64,000 bases of DNA from Pirellulales bacterium (GTDB taxonomy: Bacteria; Planctomycetota; Planctomycetia; Pirellulales; Thermoguttaceae): assembly GCA_016935315.1 (NCBI GenBank), contig JAFGRD010000078.1:62001-126000 (forward strand), given 5' to 3'. Below are positions 1-9,013 of this stretch, one piece after another. The position numbers and the translations under genes are program-made. Below the pieces are notes generated by a model. That model ran no database searches, was not told where the DNA came from, and worked only from the letters and a program-made list of their open reading frames with translations. How positions within the stretch are numbered: the first letter of the stretch is position 1; the number at the start of each line of letters is the position of its first letter.

Positions 1-2
1 GA

Positions 3-632
3 TTTCACTGCCAGATCGTGGTCTCCAGCGGCCAGCCTCAGTGCGACCTGGAGACGATCCGCACGATTCGCGAGAGCGTCGGGGATCGGGCGGAGTTGCG
101 ATACGACGCGATGGCACGGTTCGACCCGGAGACGGCTCGCGAACTGTGCGGTGAGCTGGAAGTGCACGGTCTGCAGTTCGTGCTCGATCCGCTGGATACC
201 GGCGATCTCCACTCGATCGCCGCGCTGCGACGACAGACGAGCGTGCCTTTGGCGATATGGCGCGACGTGCACGACTCCAGCGACGTGCTGGCAGTGGTTC
301 GCAGCGGGGCAGCGGCGTTCGTCGTGGTCGATCCGCAACAGGTCGGCGGCATGGTCCCCGCGCGGAAATGTGCGGCAGTGGCCGAGGCGGCCGGCATCGG
401 TGCCGTGTTGGGCGGGGGGCCCTCGCTGGGAATCGCCACCGCCGCCATGCTGCAACTGGCGGCGGCCATTCCCGCCTTCGCAAGTGGCAACGAATGCGGC
501 TACCGCCAGCTTCAAGACGACGTGCTGAGCGAACCGCTGGAGTCGGTCGACGGCATGATCACCGTGCCCACCGCACCGGGCCTGGGTATCGAGGTCGATC
601 GGGCCAAGGTGGAGCGCTACCAGGTCACGTAA
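3..632 (+). CDS. Enolase-superfamily C-terminal domain protein (5' partial)
   Basis: The reading frame is open from the first bases of the window, so the gene begins upstream and only about 210 C-terminal residues are present. The pattern (an IRESVGD stretch, then a YDA at a barrel strand end, then LDPLD, then a glycine-rich GGGPSLG near the C-terminus) fits the TIM-barrel half of mandelate-racemase/muconate-lactonizing enzymes. The Lys-x-Lys usually found at the start of this segment reads CQIVV here, and the usual DxN reads DAM. This is either a divergent member or one that has lost the classical base. The GTG at 18 could serve as a start but would remove a conserved strand. The substrate cannot be told. 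Confidence 0.6.
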   Translation, partial: FHCQIVVSSGQPQCDLETIRTIRESVGDRAELRYDAMARFDPETARELCGELEVHGLQFVLDPLDTGDLHSIAALRRQTSVPLAIWRDVHDSSDVLAVVRSGAAAFVVVDPQQVGGMVPARKCAAVAEAAGIGAVLGGGPSLGIATAAMLQLAAAIPAFASGNECGYRQLQDDVLSEPLESVDGMITVPTAPGLGIEVDRAKVERYQVT

Positions 633-644
633 CGCGGCGCGGCG

Positions 645-1085
645 TCAACTCTGGATATAGTCCTTCATGAAACGGTTCTCCATCGCCAGGCGGTCGTGCT
701 GCGCCTTGACCACGTCGCCGATCGAGACCATCCCGACCAGCTTCCCCTGCGAGAGCACCGGAAGGTGGCGAATCCGCTTGCTGGTCATCAAGCCCATGAC
801 ATTCTCCACCGCGTCGTCGGGCGAGCCGGTGAGCAGATCGCTGCTCATGATGTCGGCGACCTTGGCCTCGGCCAGAGGGTCTCGCCCGGCCGCGCAGGCG
901 TGCAGGATGTCGCGCTCGGTAATGATTCCCACGGGCTTTCCTTCGGCTTCGTCTGCTTGCTCGTACACCAGCAGCGAGCCGACGTTATGCTCTGCCAGCG
1001 TCCGCACGACGTCCTGCAGCGTCGCCTCGGGACCGATCGTGTAAACGGTCTTGCCCTTCGCCTTGAGGATTTCATCCAGCTTCAT
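645..1085 (-). CDS. CBS-domain pair protein
   Basis: This 146-residue protein consists of two CBS domains (about residues 8-70 and 78-138), each ending in the usual GI/GM-I-ERD or GD-V pattern (GIITERDIL, GMVSIGDVV). Stand-alone CBS pairs form a Bateman module that binds adenine nucleotides such as AMP, ATP or SAM and regulates partners. No partner domain is present. The ATG at 1085 has a GAGG-type ribosome site about 10 bases upstream. It converges on the enolase-like gene with only 12 bases between the stops, and it is not obviously linked to the genes on either side. Confidence 0.85.
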   Translation of the reverse strand: MKLDEILKAKGKTVYTIGPEATLQDVVRTLAEHNVGSLLVYEQADEAEGKPVGIITERDILHACAAGRDPLAEAKVADIMSSDLLTGSPDDAVENVMGLMTSKRIRHLPVLSQGKLVGMVSIGDVVKAQHDRLAMENRFMKDYIQS

Positions 1086-1257
1086 GACCTGTTTCCTCGC
1101 TTGTGCGGTGCAACGGGGAACTGCCGCCCATGTCGCGGCCGCCGTAGGGCGGACGGACCTGCCGGATCATCATATGTCTGCGGCCCACCCAAGTCAATCG
1201 AGATTTGCCCCCGGCGAATGGACCCGGACCTGCCCGCTGGGGTGATTCGCGGAGAGC

Positions 1258-2457
1258 TCACCGCGCGGGCAATCCGGCGATGCGAAGGTTCCGGAACGAC
1301 AGGTCGGTCGTCGGGTCGTGGCCCTGGATGATGAGCGTGCCCGGATCGAGGCGGAGCCCCTTGCGCGGATTGGCGTCGGGCGCCCGCGTGTCCGTCCAAT
1401 CGCTCACCTGGTAGCCGTTGACCCAGGCGGCCATGTGCCGGTCGTCCGCGTGCAACGTCATGCGGAACCACTGGAAGTCGTCGGCCACGACCTTCCGGGC
1501 GTTTTGCCGGCGGAAAATGCCGCCGGTGCCGCAATCCTGCGGCTTGGTCCGGTCGCCGTCGACGTAGCCGTTTTGAATCTGGCACTCGTAGCCGTTCATG
1601 GGGTCCCCGGGAATGCTGCGGAAGAAGACTCCCGAGTTCAGGGCCCGGCCGTTGACGAACACCTCCAGTTGCAGCGTGAAGTCGTCGTATTGGCCCGTGC
1701 TCTCGAGCATTCCTCGACCGTTCTTCACGTTGAGCCAACCCTCGGGCGTGACGGAGAAGACGCTCTGCATCTCGGGGTAGGTTCTCCAGCCGGCCAGGTC
1801 CTTGCCGTTGAAGAGCGACTTCGTGGCCAAGGGTCTGAGCTTGACGTTGCGGAATTGGATCTTGCCCTGGCGGAATTGCAGCCCGATGAATCCGCGCCCC
1901 AACGGCTTCGGATCGGTGTATTCGAGGACGACCTCTCCATCGAGCTTCACGGTGAACTGGGCCCCGTCGGCGATGATCTCGAACGATTGCCAGTCCGCGC
2001 TGTCATGGGCTTTTTCGGTCTTCTTTCGCTGGACGAAGCTGCCGGTAGGCCAATCGTTGGTGCCCCAGTCGGCAATGTTCAGTTCGTAGCAGCGGGCGGT
2101 TACGTCGGTGGGGTCGGGGCTGGTACGCAGAAAGACGCCGCTGTTGCCCTGCTTCTCGCTGCGAAAATCGACCTTCAGCACGTAGTCGCCGAACTGCGAA
2201 GTGGTATGGAGCAAGCCCGGCTCGCCCTCGGTGGCCGTCAGCGCCCCGTCGACCACGGCCCAATTGGCCCGATGGGCGGCCCGCCAGCCGAACGTGGTCT
2301 CGCCGTCGAACAGCAGGATCCAGCCGTCGGCCAATTCCTGCTCACTGAGCGTGTTCGGCACCGCGGCGTCGGCCGCCAGGGCTCCCAGCGGCACAACCAT
2401 CAGCAACAGGCAAAGGCACGTACTCCACACAGCTCGGCCTAATCGTGGCATCATCAT
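1258..2457 (-). CDS. Exported tandem DUF1080 (3-keto-disaccharide hydrolase-type) protein
   Basis: 399 residues. An N-terminal signal peptide (hydrophobic LCLLLMVVPLGALA, cleavage after about residue 30) is followed by two DUF1080 concanavalin-like domains at about residues 40-212 and 214-398. Each opens with the family signature of Leu-Phe-Asp/Asn-Gly then Gly-Trp (LLFDGETTFGW; LFNGKDLAGW) and carries the internal NSGVFLR/NSGVFFR motif. The family is very abundant in Planctomycetes and is annotated as 3-keto-glucoside/disaccharide hydrolase or sugar binding. The start follows GAGGAG in the 6-bp gap after the terC stop, so the two genes are probably co-transcribed. The sugar substrate is unknown. 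Confidence 0.88.
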   Translation of the reverse strand: MMMPRLGRAVWSTCLCLLLMVVPLGALAADAAVPNTLSEQELADGWILLFDGETTFGWRAAHRANWAVVDGALTATEGEPGLLHTTSQFGDYVLKVDFRSEKQGNSGVFLRTSPDPTDVTARCYELNIADWGTNDWPTGSFVQRKKTEKAHDSADWQSFEIIADGAQFTVKLDGEVVLEYTDPKPLGRGFIGLQFRQGKIQFRNVKLRPLATKSLFNGKDLAGWRTYPEMQSVFSVTPEGWLNVKNGRGMLESTGQYDDFTLQLEVFVNGRALNSGVFFRSIPGDPMNGYECQIQNGYVDGDRTKPQDCGTGGIFRRQNARKVVADDFQWFRMTLHADDRHMAAWVNGYQVSDWTDTRAPDANPRKGLRLDPGTLIIQGHDPTTDLSFRNLRIAGLPAR

Positions 2458-2463
2458 CTCTCC

Positions 2464-3549
2464 TCAGGGGTCGGATTCTGGTTGCGGATCTTCCACCGCT
2501 GTCCGCGAGCTGGCCCAGATCGAAGCGGCGATCGAGATTCCCAGCAGCGCCGCGATCACCAGCAACGAGCCCCAAACCGGAACCAGGTGGGTTCCCTCTT
2601 CGTGCTCGATGGCCCACTCGGCAATCATCTTCAACCCGACGAATCCCAGAATCGCGGCCAGCCCGTAATGCAGATAACGGAACATATCGACCATGCCGGC
2701 CAGCAGGAAATAGAGCGCCCGCAGACCGAGGATGGCGAAAACATTGGAGGTAAACGCGATGAACCGGTCGGGCGTAATGCCGATGATCGCCGGCACACTG
2801 TCGATGGCGAACACGACGTCGGTACTCTCGATGACCAGCAGCACCAGAAACATGGGAGTGATGCACCACTTTCCGTCTTCCCGGGCGAAGAAATCGTGGC
2901 CGTGCTGGTGGTGGTCGCCGCGGGTAACGCGGAAGAAGCGGCGGGCCGTTTTCAAGACGATATTCTTCTCCGGGTGGACATCGCTGCCCGCTTCGTGGGT
3001 GGCGAGCTTGTACGCCGTGTAGAGCAGGAATCCCCCGAAAATCGGCGCGACGATCTCGAACCGGTGAAACAGCTCGATGCCGCCGAGGATAAACGCCAGC
3101 CGCATCACGACCGCGCCCAAAATGCCCCAGAACAGCACGCGGTACTGGTACATCATGGGAATGTGGAAGAACCGAAAGATCACCACAAACACGAAGATGT
3201 TGTCCATCGACAACGCTTTTTCGATCAAGTAGCCGGTGAGGTATTTCAGGCCCGGATCCGAACCGAGCCCCGACGCAACGCCCCACCACCAGATCACCCC
3301 GTTGAAGGCCAATCCCAAAGCGATCCAGAAAACGGTGAATCCGGCCGACTCGCGCAGCGACGGCTTGTGATCCGTGCGATGAAAAACCAGCAGATCCAGC
3401 GCCAGCAGCACCGCGACGAGAACGCCAAAACCAAGCCAGTGGTAGGCGGTGGCGGGAAGGTGGTGCGAGGCGACTGCGGCGACCGCTTCCTGCTTCGCGG
3501 CGGACGACTCCAACGCATGGCAGAAGTAGACAGGCAAGAGCGAAAACAA
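2464..3549 (-). CDS. terC: TerC/Alx-family integral membrane protein
   Basis: About 361 residues from a TTG start at 3549 preceded by GGAAG; the frame stays open further upstream but without membrane-protein character. Multiple hydrophobic helices carry the TerC hallmarks: EKALSMDNIFVF in the first half and ESTDVVFAIDSVPAI in the second, both with the acidic residues thought to line a metal path. A histidine-rich cytoplasmic loop (GDHHQHGHD) lies between the halves. TerC/Alx proteins act in manganese export or metal loading of exported enzymes and in tellurite resistance. It sits directly upstream of the DUF1080 gene. I looked in the long leader for a yybP-ykoY manganese riboswitch and did not recognise one. 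Confidence 0.88.
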   Translation of the reverse strand: MFSLLPVYFCHALESSAAKQEAVAAVASHHLPATAYHWLGFGVLVAVLLALDLLVFHRTDHKPSLRESAGFTVFWIALGLAFNGVIWWWGVASGLGSDPGLKYLTGYLIEKALSMDNIFVFVVIFRFFHIPMMYQYRVLFWGILGAVVMRLAFILGGIELFHRFEIVAPIFGGFLLYTAYKLATHEAGSDVHPEKNIVLKTARRFFRVTRGDHHQHGHDFFAREDGKWCITPMFLVLLVIESTDVVFAIDSVPAIIGITPDRFIAFTSNVFAILGLRALYFLLAGMVDMFRYLHYGLAAILGFVGLKMIAEWAIEHEEGTHLVPVWGSLLVIAALLGISIAASIWASSRTAVEDPQPESDP

Positions 3550-4319
3550 AGTGGTTCTTCCTTCTGCGAACACGCGCCGCCAAGGAGCATTTCTCAACCG
3601 GTCCGGAAGCGAACTCCAAATGATAGGCTTTGGCGAGACTCCAGGCAACCTCGCCGCCCCGGCGTTGTCGCCGGCGCCAAGGATGCCGTCAGACGGGGCG
3701 CTGCCATGGATGCGCCGTGACGCCACCGCCGACGATGGCCGGCAGCAATCCAGAGGGGCATGCGACCAGGTCGTTCGGGGGGCACAAAGCTCGCGGGGGG
3801 CCACGAAGGACTCCGCTTAGAGGTTACCCCTTCACGGCCTTCGCTCCGGCAGCTTCACGTCAGGTCGGTTGTGTTGCTCGAAAACCCTTGTTCTTATCGA
3901 TGTTCGCCTTGTGAATGATCCAGGCCGACCAACGGAAGGCCGGAGAGGTTGGACTCCCGTTGGTCGCCCTCGCGCCTTGAGTGTGCAAGCGTCAATAGGC
4001 GTCCGTATTCGAGTGTTTCCCCTCCAGCGACCACCCTCCAAGCAGCCCGCCAGCCGCCGCTTCCTGCTGGTAAAGGAAGGCCGACCGTGAAATAATAGCA
4101 GATGCGGAATAATCCGGACTGAAGACTGCGGATTCTAGGGAGCGCAGGGTTTCCATCGAACCCTCCTCAAACGGTATGGCTCTGTTACAATACGATTGGT
4201 GGAAGAGCGCCCAGGTCGAGGATCCGGTAAGCCCGCCCGATCAATCCGATCCCTTGCCGATCCGAGCGCTCCCCCGCCGCGGAACAGTGAGACAATCAGC
4301 TACGGAAGAGGTAACTGCG
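3550..4319. other. Intergenic region between divergent terC and the TPR gene
   Basis: About 770 bases without a supportable gene. The right part holds copy 1 of the 103-bp palindromic repeat (3895-3997). The rest is GC-rich with several overlapping short open frames on both strands, none with a credible start, composition or similarity. It must hold the promoters of terC (minus) and of the TPR-exbB-exbD cluster (plus), but no convincing -35/-10 pair was found. Confidence 0.6.
3895..3997. repeat. 103-bp palindromic intergenic repeat, copy 1
   Basis: First of four copies (others at 24645, 38037 and 45229). Outer ends are TATCGA and TCAATA, a slightly degraded form of the TATTGA/TCAATA inverted ends of copies 3 and 4. 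Inside, GACCAACGG and CCGTTGGTC are inverted around a GC-rich loop, giving a strong hairpin in DNA or RNA. It does not touch a recognised gene here. Confidence 0.85.
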
Positions 4320-7300
4320 ATGAGATTCTGCCGCCTTGCCGTCATGGCGTCCGTCGTGCTTGCGCCGGCGTGGCTGTTGGCCCCGACGCAGCTCGTGGCC
4401 CAAGAGAAAACGCCGGAAGCCACCCGGCAGTACAACGCGGCCGTGGGACTGCACAACAGCGAGGCCTACGACCTGGCCGCCGACGAGTGGCTGAAGTTTC
4501 TCACCAGCTACAAGACCGATCCCCGCGCCGCCCACGCCCGGCACTATTTGGGCATTTGCTACTCCAAGCAGAACAAGCACGAGGAGGCGCTGAAGGCCTT
4601 CCAAACGGTCGTCAAGGACTTCCCCAAGTTCGACCTCTTGGCCGACACGTATTTGAACCTCGCCTTGACCCAATACCAGCTCGCCCACTCGGGCAAGCCC
4701 GAGCTGTACGACGTGGCGGCCGAGACCTTTCGCACGCTGGCCACCAAGTACCCCCAGAGCAAACACGTGGCCGACGCGATCTTCTACGAGGGCGAATGCC
4801 TTTACAACCGCGGCAAGAAGCAGGAGGCGGCCGCGAAGTACGACCAGGTCGTGAAGGACCACGCGGATCGCGCGGTCGCGGCCCAGGCGATGTTCGCTTT
4901 GGGCGTCACGCAGGCAGACCTGCAACAGCACGAGACCGCGTTGGCGACCTACGACGCGTTTCTCAAGCAGTTCCCCGAGAGCCCGCTGGTGGCCGAGGCG
5001 AAAATGTGGCGGGGCGAAACGTTGTTCGCGCTGAAGCGGTACGACGACGCGATAGCCGCCTACGCCGCCAGCGCCGCCGTCGAGGGCTTCGCCATGGCCG
5101 ATTACGCCACGGTCCGACAGGCCGACGCCTTGGCGGCCAAACAGCAATTTGCCGAAGCGGCCGGCCTGTATGCCTCGGTGCCGGCGAAGTTTCCAACGTC
5201 GCAATACGCGGGCCTTTGTCATCTGGAGGCGGGCAAGAAGTACTACGCGGCGGACGACCACCCGAAGGCCCAGGAGTGGTTGGGCAAGGTCGTTGCCGCC
5301 GGCGGCGCGGCGGCTCCCGAGGCGGCCCACTGGATCGCCCGAAGCCTGCTGAAACAGAAGAAGCCGGCCGAAGCGCTGGCCGTGGTGGAGAGGATCTTAC
5401 CGGCCGCCGGCGACGGGCCCGACGCCGTCTCGCTGTGGATGGATCAGGCCGACGCGATCTACGAGATCCCCGAGCGCCGCGGCGAGGCCGTCGCGCTGTA
5501 TGCCGCGCTGGCGGCAAAACACGCCGACGACCCGCTGGCCCCGCAGGCCCTGTACATGGCTGCGTTCGCCGCGATGAACCAGGGCGAGTATCAGACGGCC
5601 TTGACCCACGCGGGGGCGTTCCTGAAGGCCCATCCGGGCAACGATCTGGCCGTGGGCGTCAAGCACATCATGGCCGAGAGCAACCTGCTGTTGAACAACC
5701 ACGCCGAGGCCGAGAAACTCTATGGCCAGCTCCTGGCCGAAGCGCCGAACGATCGCGACGCCGAGATCTGGAAGGTCCACCTGGGCACCGCGATGTACCT
5801 GCAGAAGAAGTACGAGCAGACCGTCGCGGCGCTCGAACCGGTGGTCGACCAGTTGCAGACTCCCGGCCTCGTCGCCGAGGCCTGGTATCGCATCGGCCGC
5901 AGCCAGGTGGCCTTGAAGCAGTACGGCGAAGCGGCGAAATCGCTGGAGGCCTCGTTGGCGGCGGAACCGAAATGGAAGCTGGCCGACGACGCGCGTCTCG
6001 TACTGGCCTATGCCTACCAGCAGACGAAGAACCTGGACAAGGCGAAGGAAAACGCTCGAAAGGTGATCGAGGAGTTCCCCGACAGCGGCCAGTTGGACAT
6101 GGCGCACTACCGGCTGGGAGAATGCCACCGGCTGGGCAACGAGTTGCCGCAGGCCATGGCGGAGTATCAATTGGTGCTGAAGACCTGGCCGGAAAGCCCC
6201 CTGGCAAACCAGACGCTGTTCGGCCTGGGTTGGGCCCAGTTGGGTGCGGAGGACTACGCCGCCGCGGAGCAGACGTTCACCACGCTGGTCGAGAAGCATC
6301 CGGACGACACGCTCATCCCGCGAGCCCGCTACGGCCGAGGCATGGCCCGGCAACGGCTCGAGAAGTACCAGCCGGCCGCCGAAGACCTCCAGGCCCTGCT
6401 GTCGGCCGATCCGTCGCAGGCGGAGAAATCTCGCGCGCGGCACATCCTCGGGTTGTGCCAGAAGGGGCTGCAGCAGTTCGACCAGGAAGCGGCCACGCTG
6501 CAAACGCTGTTGAAGGAAGACCCGGACTACGCGGGCGCGGCCAACGTCTATTTCGAGCTGGGCTGGGCGCAGAAGTCGCTGAAGCAGGAGGCCGAGGCCG
6601 CCGCGACGTTCGCCCTGCTGACCGAGAAGTATCCCGACAGCCCTCTGGCCGCCGACAGTCATTACCTGGTCGGCGATTTCGCCAATGAGCGGAAAGACTA
6701 CAAGAAAGCGGCCGTCGCCTACTATGCGGCGATGAAGCAGGCGGGCAAGACGGATTTGGGAGAAGAGGCGGCCTACAAGCTGGGGCTGGCGTACTTTCTG
6801 CAGGACGATCTGAAGAACGCCCTGCAAACCTTCCAGTATCAGCAGGCAACCTGGCCCGAGGGGCCGTTGGCTTCCGACGGCGCCTTCATGGAGGGCGAAT
6901 GTCTCTCCAAGCAGGATCAGCCGAAAGAGGCCCTGGCGGCCTACCAGAGGGTGACCAACCCGTCGAACAAGGAAACCACGGCCTTGGCGCTGTTACACGC
7001 CGGCCAGGCGGCCGGGCAGTTGAAGCAGTGGCAGAAGTGCCTGGAATTGGCCACGCAGTGTGCCGAAAAGGCGCCCGATTCGCCCTCCTTGCACATGGCC
7101 CTCTACCAACAAGGCTGGGCCCAGCAGAACCTCGGCAAGCCGGACGAGGCCATGAAACTATATCCGCAGGTAATCGCCAAGGCCAACGACGAGTGGGCGG
7201 CTCGGGCACAGTTCATGATCGGCGAGATCCAGTTCGAGCAGAAGAACCACGCCGAGGCGATCAAGAGTTTCTACAAAGTGATTTACGGGTACGGCTATCC

Positions 7301-7460
7301 GCAATGGCAGGCCGACGCCACGTACGAGGCCGCCCGGTGTTTCGAGGTGCGCCGCGAGCCGGACAAAGCCGTGCAACTCTACCGGATGTTGATCGAGAAA
7401 TACGCCGACAGCGACAAGGTGTCGCTGGCGAAGCAGCGCATCGAGCAGTTGAAGCAGTGA
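4320..7460 (+). CDS. Exported multi-TPR protein (YbgF/BamD-like)
   Basis: 1046 residues from the ATG at 4320, which has GAAGAGG just upstream and opens a clear signal peptide (RFCRLAVMASVVLAPAWLL..., cut near LVAQ). The rest is a continuous array of roughly twenty tetratricopeptide repeats of 34-38 residues (recurrent A-x-x-x-Y/F, YPDSPLA and GWAQ patterns). There is no catalytic domain. Such proteins are periplasmic scaffolds. It heads a plus-strand cluster with ExbB, ExbD and a giant toroid protein, which recalls the Tol system where a TPR protein (CpoB/YbgF) accompanies TolQ/TolR. A longer in-frame start at 4176 exists but lies before the signal peptide. Confidence 0.85.
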   Translation: MRFCRLAVMASVVLAPAWLLAPTQLVAQEKTPEATRQYNAAVGLHNSEAYDLAADEWLKFLTSYKTDPRAAHARHYLGICYSKQNKHEEALKAFQTVVKDFPKFDLLADTYLNLALTQYQLAHSGKPELYDVAAETFRTLATKYPQSKHVADAIFYEGECLYNRGKKQEAAAKYDQVVKDHADRAVAAQAMFALGVTQADLQQHETALATYDAFLKQFPESPLVAEAKMWRGETLFALKRYDDAIAAYAASAAVEGFAMADYATVRQADALAAKQQFAEAAGLYASVPAKFPTSQYAGLCHLEAGKKYYAADDHPKAQEWLGKVVAAGGAAAPEAAHWIARSLLKQKKPAEALAVVERILPAAGDGPDAVSLWMDQADAIYEIPERRGEAVALYAALAAKHADDPLAPQALYMAAFAAMNQGEYQTALTHAGAFLKAHPGNDLAVGVKHIMAESNLLLNNHAEAEKLYGQLLAEAPNDRDAEIWKVHLGTAMYLQKKYEQTVAALEPVVDQLQTPGLVAEAWYRIGRSQVALKQYGEAAKSLEASLAAEPKWKLADDARLVLAYAYQQTKNLDKAKENARKVIEEFPDSGQLDMAHYRLGECHRLGNELPQAMAEYQLVLKTWPESPLANQTLFGLGWAQLGAEDYAAAEQTFTTLVEKHPDDTLIPRARYGRGMARQRLEKYQPAAEDLQALLSADPSQAEKSRARHILGLCQKGLQQFDQEAATLQTLLKEDPDYAGAANVYFELGWAQKSLKQEAEAAATFALLTEKYPDSPLAADSHYLVGDFANERKDYKKAAVAYYAAMKQAGKTDLGEEAAYKLGLAYFLQDDLKNALQTFQYQQATWPEGPLASDGAFMEGECLSKQDQPKEALAAYQRVTNPSNKETTALALLHAGQAAGQLKQWQKCLELATQCAEKAPDSPSLHMALYQQGWAQQNLGKPDEAMKLYPQVIAKANDEWAARAQFMIGEIQFEQKNHAEAIKSFYKVIYGYGYPQWQADATYEAARCFEVRREPDKAVQLYRMLIEKYADSDKVSLAKQRIEQLKQ

Positions 7461-7516
7461 CGCCGCCTCCCCGCTGTATGAGAAGAACCACCAACGACAA
7501 GCGAAAGGGTTCTCCG

Positions 7517-8530
7517 ATGAACCGAGCCGATAGCCGGGCCCGCCGGGCCGTCTTCTCCGTCGCCGTGGCACTGGCCGCGGTGGCCACGGTTGCCGCCGTG
7601 ACGCTCGTGGCTGCCGGGCCGGTCTGCGCCCAGGAAACCGGGCCCCAGCCCGCCGACCTGCCCGTCGCCGACCAAGACGCGGCCGCGGCGGAAGGCCTGC
7701 CGCCGGTCGAGGATGCGGGCGCCACAGGCGCAGTCGAGGGCGGAGAAACCACCCAGGCCGCCGCGCCGGAAGTGATCGAGCAGATCAACTGGCTGGAGAC
7801 GCTGATCCGCGGTGGTTGGTTGATGCTGCCGATCCTGGCCATGTCGTTGCTGGTGGTGACCTTCGCGGTCGAGCGGCTCTTGGCGCTGCGGCGCTACAAG
7901 GTTTTGCCGCCGCAGTTGATCGCCGCCCTGGGCAGACTGGCCGGTCAGAAGGGCGGGCTCGATCCGCGCCAGGCCTACCGGCTCTGCCAGCAATACCCGT
8001 CCGCCGCGGCCAACGTCATCAAGGCCATGCTGCTGAAGGTGGGCCGGCCGCACACCGAAGTGGAGCACACGGTCGCCGAGGCCAACGACCGGGAGGCCGC
8101 CCGGCTCTATGCCAACGTCCGCTGGCTCAGTCTGGCCGCCGGGGTCGCCCCGCTGTTGGGCTTGCTGGGGACCGTTTACGGCATGATCCTGGCGTTCTTC
8201 GCCACGGCCAACCTTCCCATCGGGGCCAACAAGGCCCAGCACCTGGCCGACGGCATTTACGTGGCACTGGTCACCACCTTTGCCGGCCTGGCGGTGGCGA
8301 TTCCGGCGGCCGTGCTGGCCCACTTTTTTGAAGGCTGGATCCAGAAGCTGTTCCGCGAGTTGGACGAAACGCTCTTGGGGCTGATGCCGCAATTGGAGCG
8401 ATTCGAGGGCCGCCTGCGAATCAGCAAGGACCAGATGGACAGTCCCGGCACGGCCGGCGACGGACGGCTTCAGCGCGAGCCGGTCGCCGGCGGAAACGAG
8501 GCGTCGCGCCCGGTTCCAGCGCCGAAATAG
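7517..8530 (+). CDS. exbB: MotA/TolQ/ExbB proton-channel family protein
   Basis: 337 residues. An N-terminal signal-like segment is followed by an acidic Ala/Pro-rich linker (about residues 40-90), then the family's three helices: WLMLPILAMSLLVVTFAVER, the conserved GVAPLLGLLGTVYGMI segment, and the VALVTTFAGLAVAIPA segment. The extra exported N-terminal extension is common in planctomycete and Bacteroidetes ExbB proteins. ExbB forms the pentameric channel around ExbD and converts proton flow into force on a periplasmic partner. The ATG at 7517 follows AAGGG. It lies 56 bases after the TPR gene and 41 bases before exbD, consistent with one operon. Confidence 0.9.
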   Translation: MNRADSRARRAVFSVAVALAAVATVAAVTLVAAGPVCAQETGPQPADLPVADQDAAAAEGLPPVEDAGATGAVEGGETTQAAAPEVIEQINWLETLIRGGWLMLPILAMSLLVVTFAVERLLALRRYKVLPPQLIAALGRLAGQKGGLDPRQAYRLCQQYPSAAANVIKAMLLKVGRPHTEVEHTVAEANDREAARLYANVRWLSLAAGVAPLLGLLGTVYGMILAFFATANLPIGANKAQHLADGIYVALVTTFAGLAVAIPAAVLAHFFEGWIQKLFRELDETLLGLMPQLERFEGRLRISKDQMDSPGTAGDGRLQREPVAGGNEASRPVPAPK

Positions 8531-8571
8531 GTTGGGAAATGGACCTGTTGTAGCAGTGCGAGACCTCTGCC

Positions 8572-8991
8572 ATGGCCGTTAACATCAACAAAGGCACGGC
8601 GCTGTCGAATCTCAGCCTCACGCCGCTGATCGACATCGTTTTTCTGCTGTTGATCTTCTTCCTGGTCGCCACCCGGTTCGCCGAAGAAGAGCGGGAGCTG
8701 GACATCCAGTTGCCCGACGCCAGCGAGGCCCAACCGCTGACCACCAAGCCCCGCGAGATGTTCATCAACATCGACGAGCAGGGCCGCTACTTCGTCACCG
8801 GCAAGTTCCTCACGCTCAAGGAGCTGCATCCGGTCCTCGAGGCGGCCTACGTCAACAACCCGGGACGGGCGTCGGTCGTCATCCGGGCGGACCGGAAATG
8901 CGACTGGGAATACGTCGTTGCGGCGATGAACGCCTGCAAGAAGGCGAAGATCCGCGATTACCGCGTCACGACACGCGAGAGCAGTGCGTGA
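8572..8991 (+). CDS. exbD: ExbD/TolR family protein
   Basis: 139 residues. There is a short cytoplasmic start, one helix (LTPLIDIVFLLLIFFLVATRF) carrying the conserved proton-relay Asp at about residue 21, and a periplasmic domain of about 95 residues with the usual INIDEQGRYFV and VVIRADRKC strands. It is the partner of the ExbB directly upstream. The stop lies 22 bases before the start of the giant toroid protein, which I take to be what this motor acts on. The ribosome site is weak. Confidence 0.93.
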   Translation: MAVNINKGTALSNLSLTPLIDIVFLLLIFFLVATRFAEEERELDIQLPDASEAQPLTTKPREMFINIDEQGRYFVTGKFLTLKELHPVLEAAYVNNPGRASVVIRADRKCDWEYVVAAMNACKKAKIRDYRVTTRESSA

Positions 8992-9013
8992 CCGAAAGGA
9001 GACGCGTGCTACC

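Noticed and set aside
3550-3900. Possible yybP-ykoY (manganese) riboswitch upstream of terC
   Set aside because: TerC-family genes often have one, but I could not find the conserved GGGGAGUAG-like core or paired arms in this leader.
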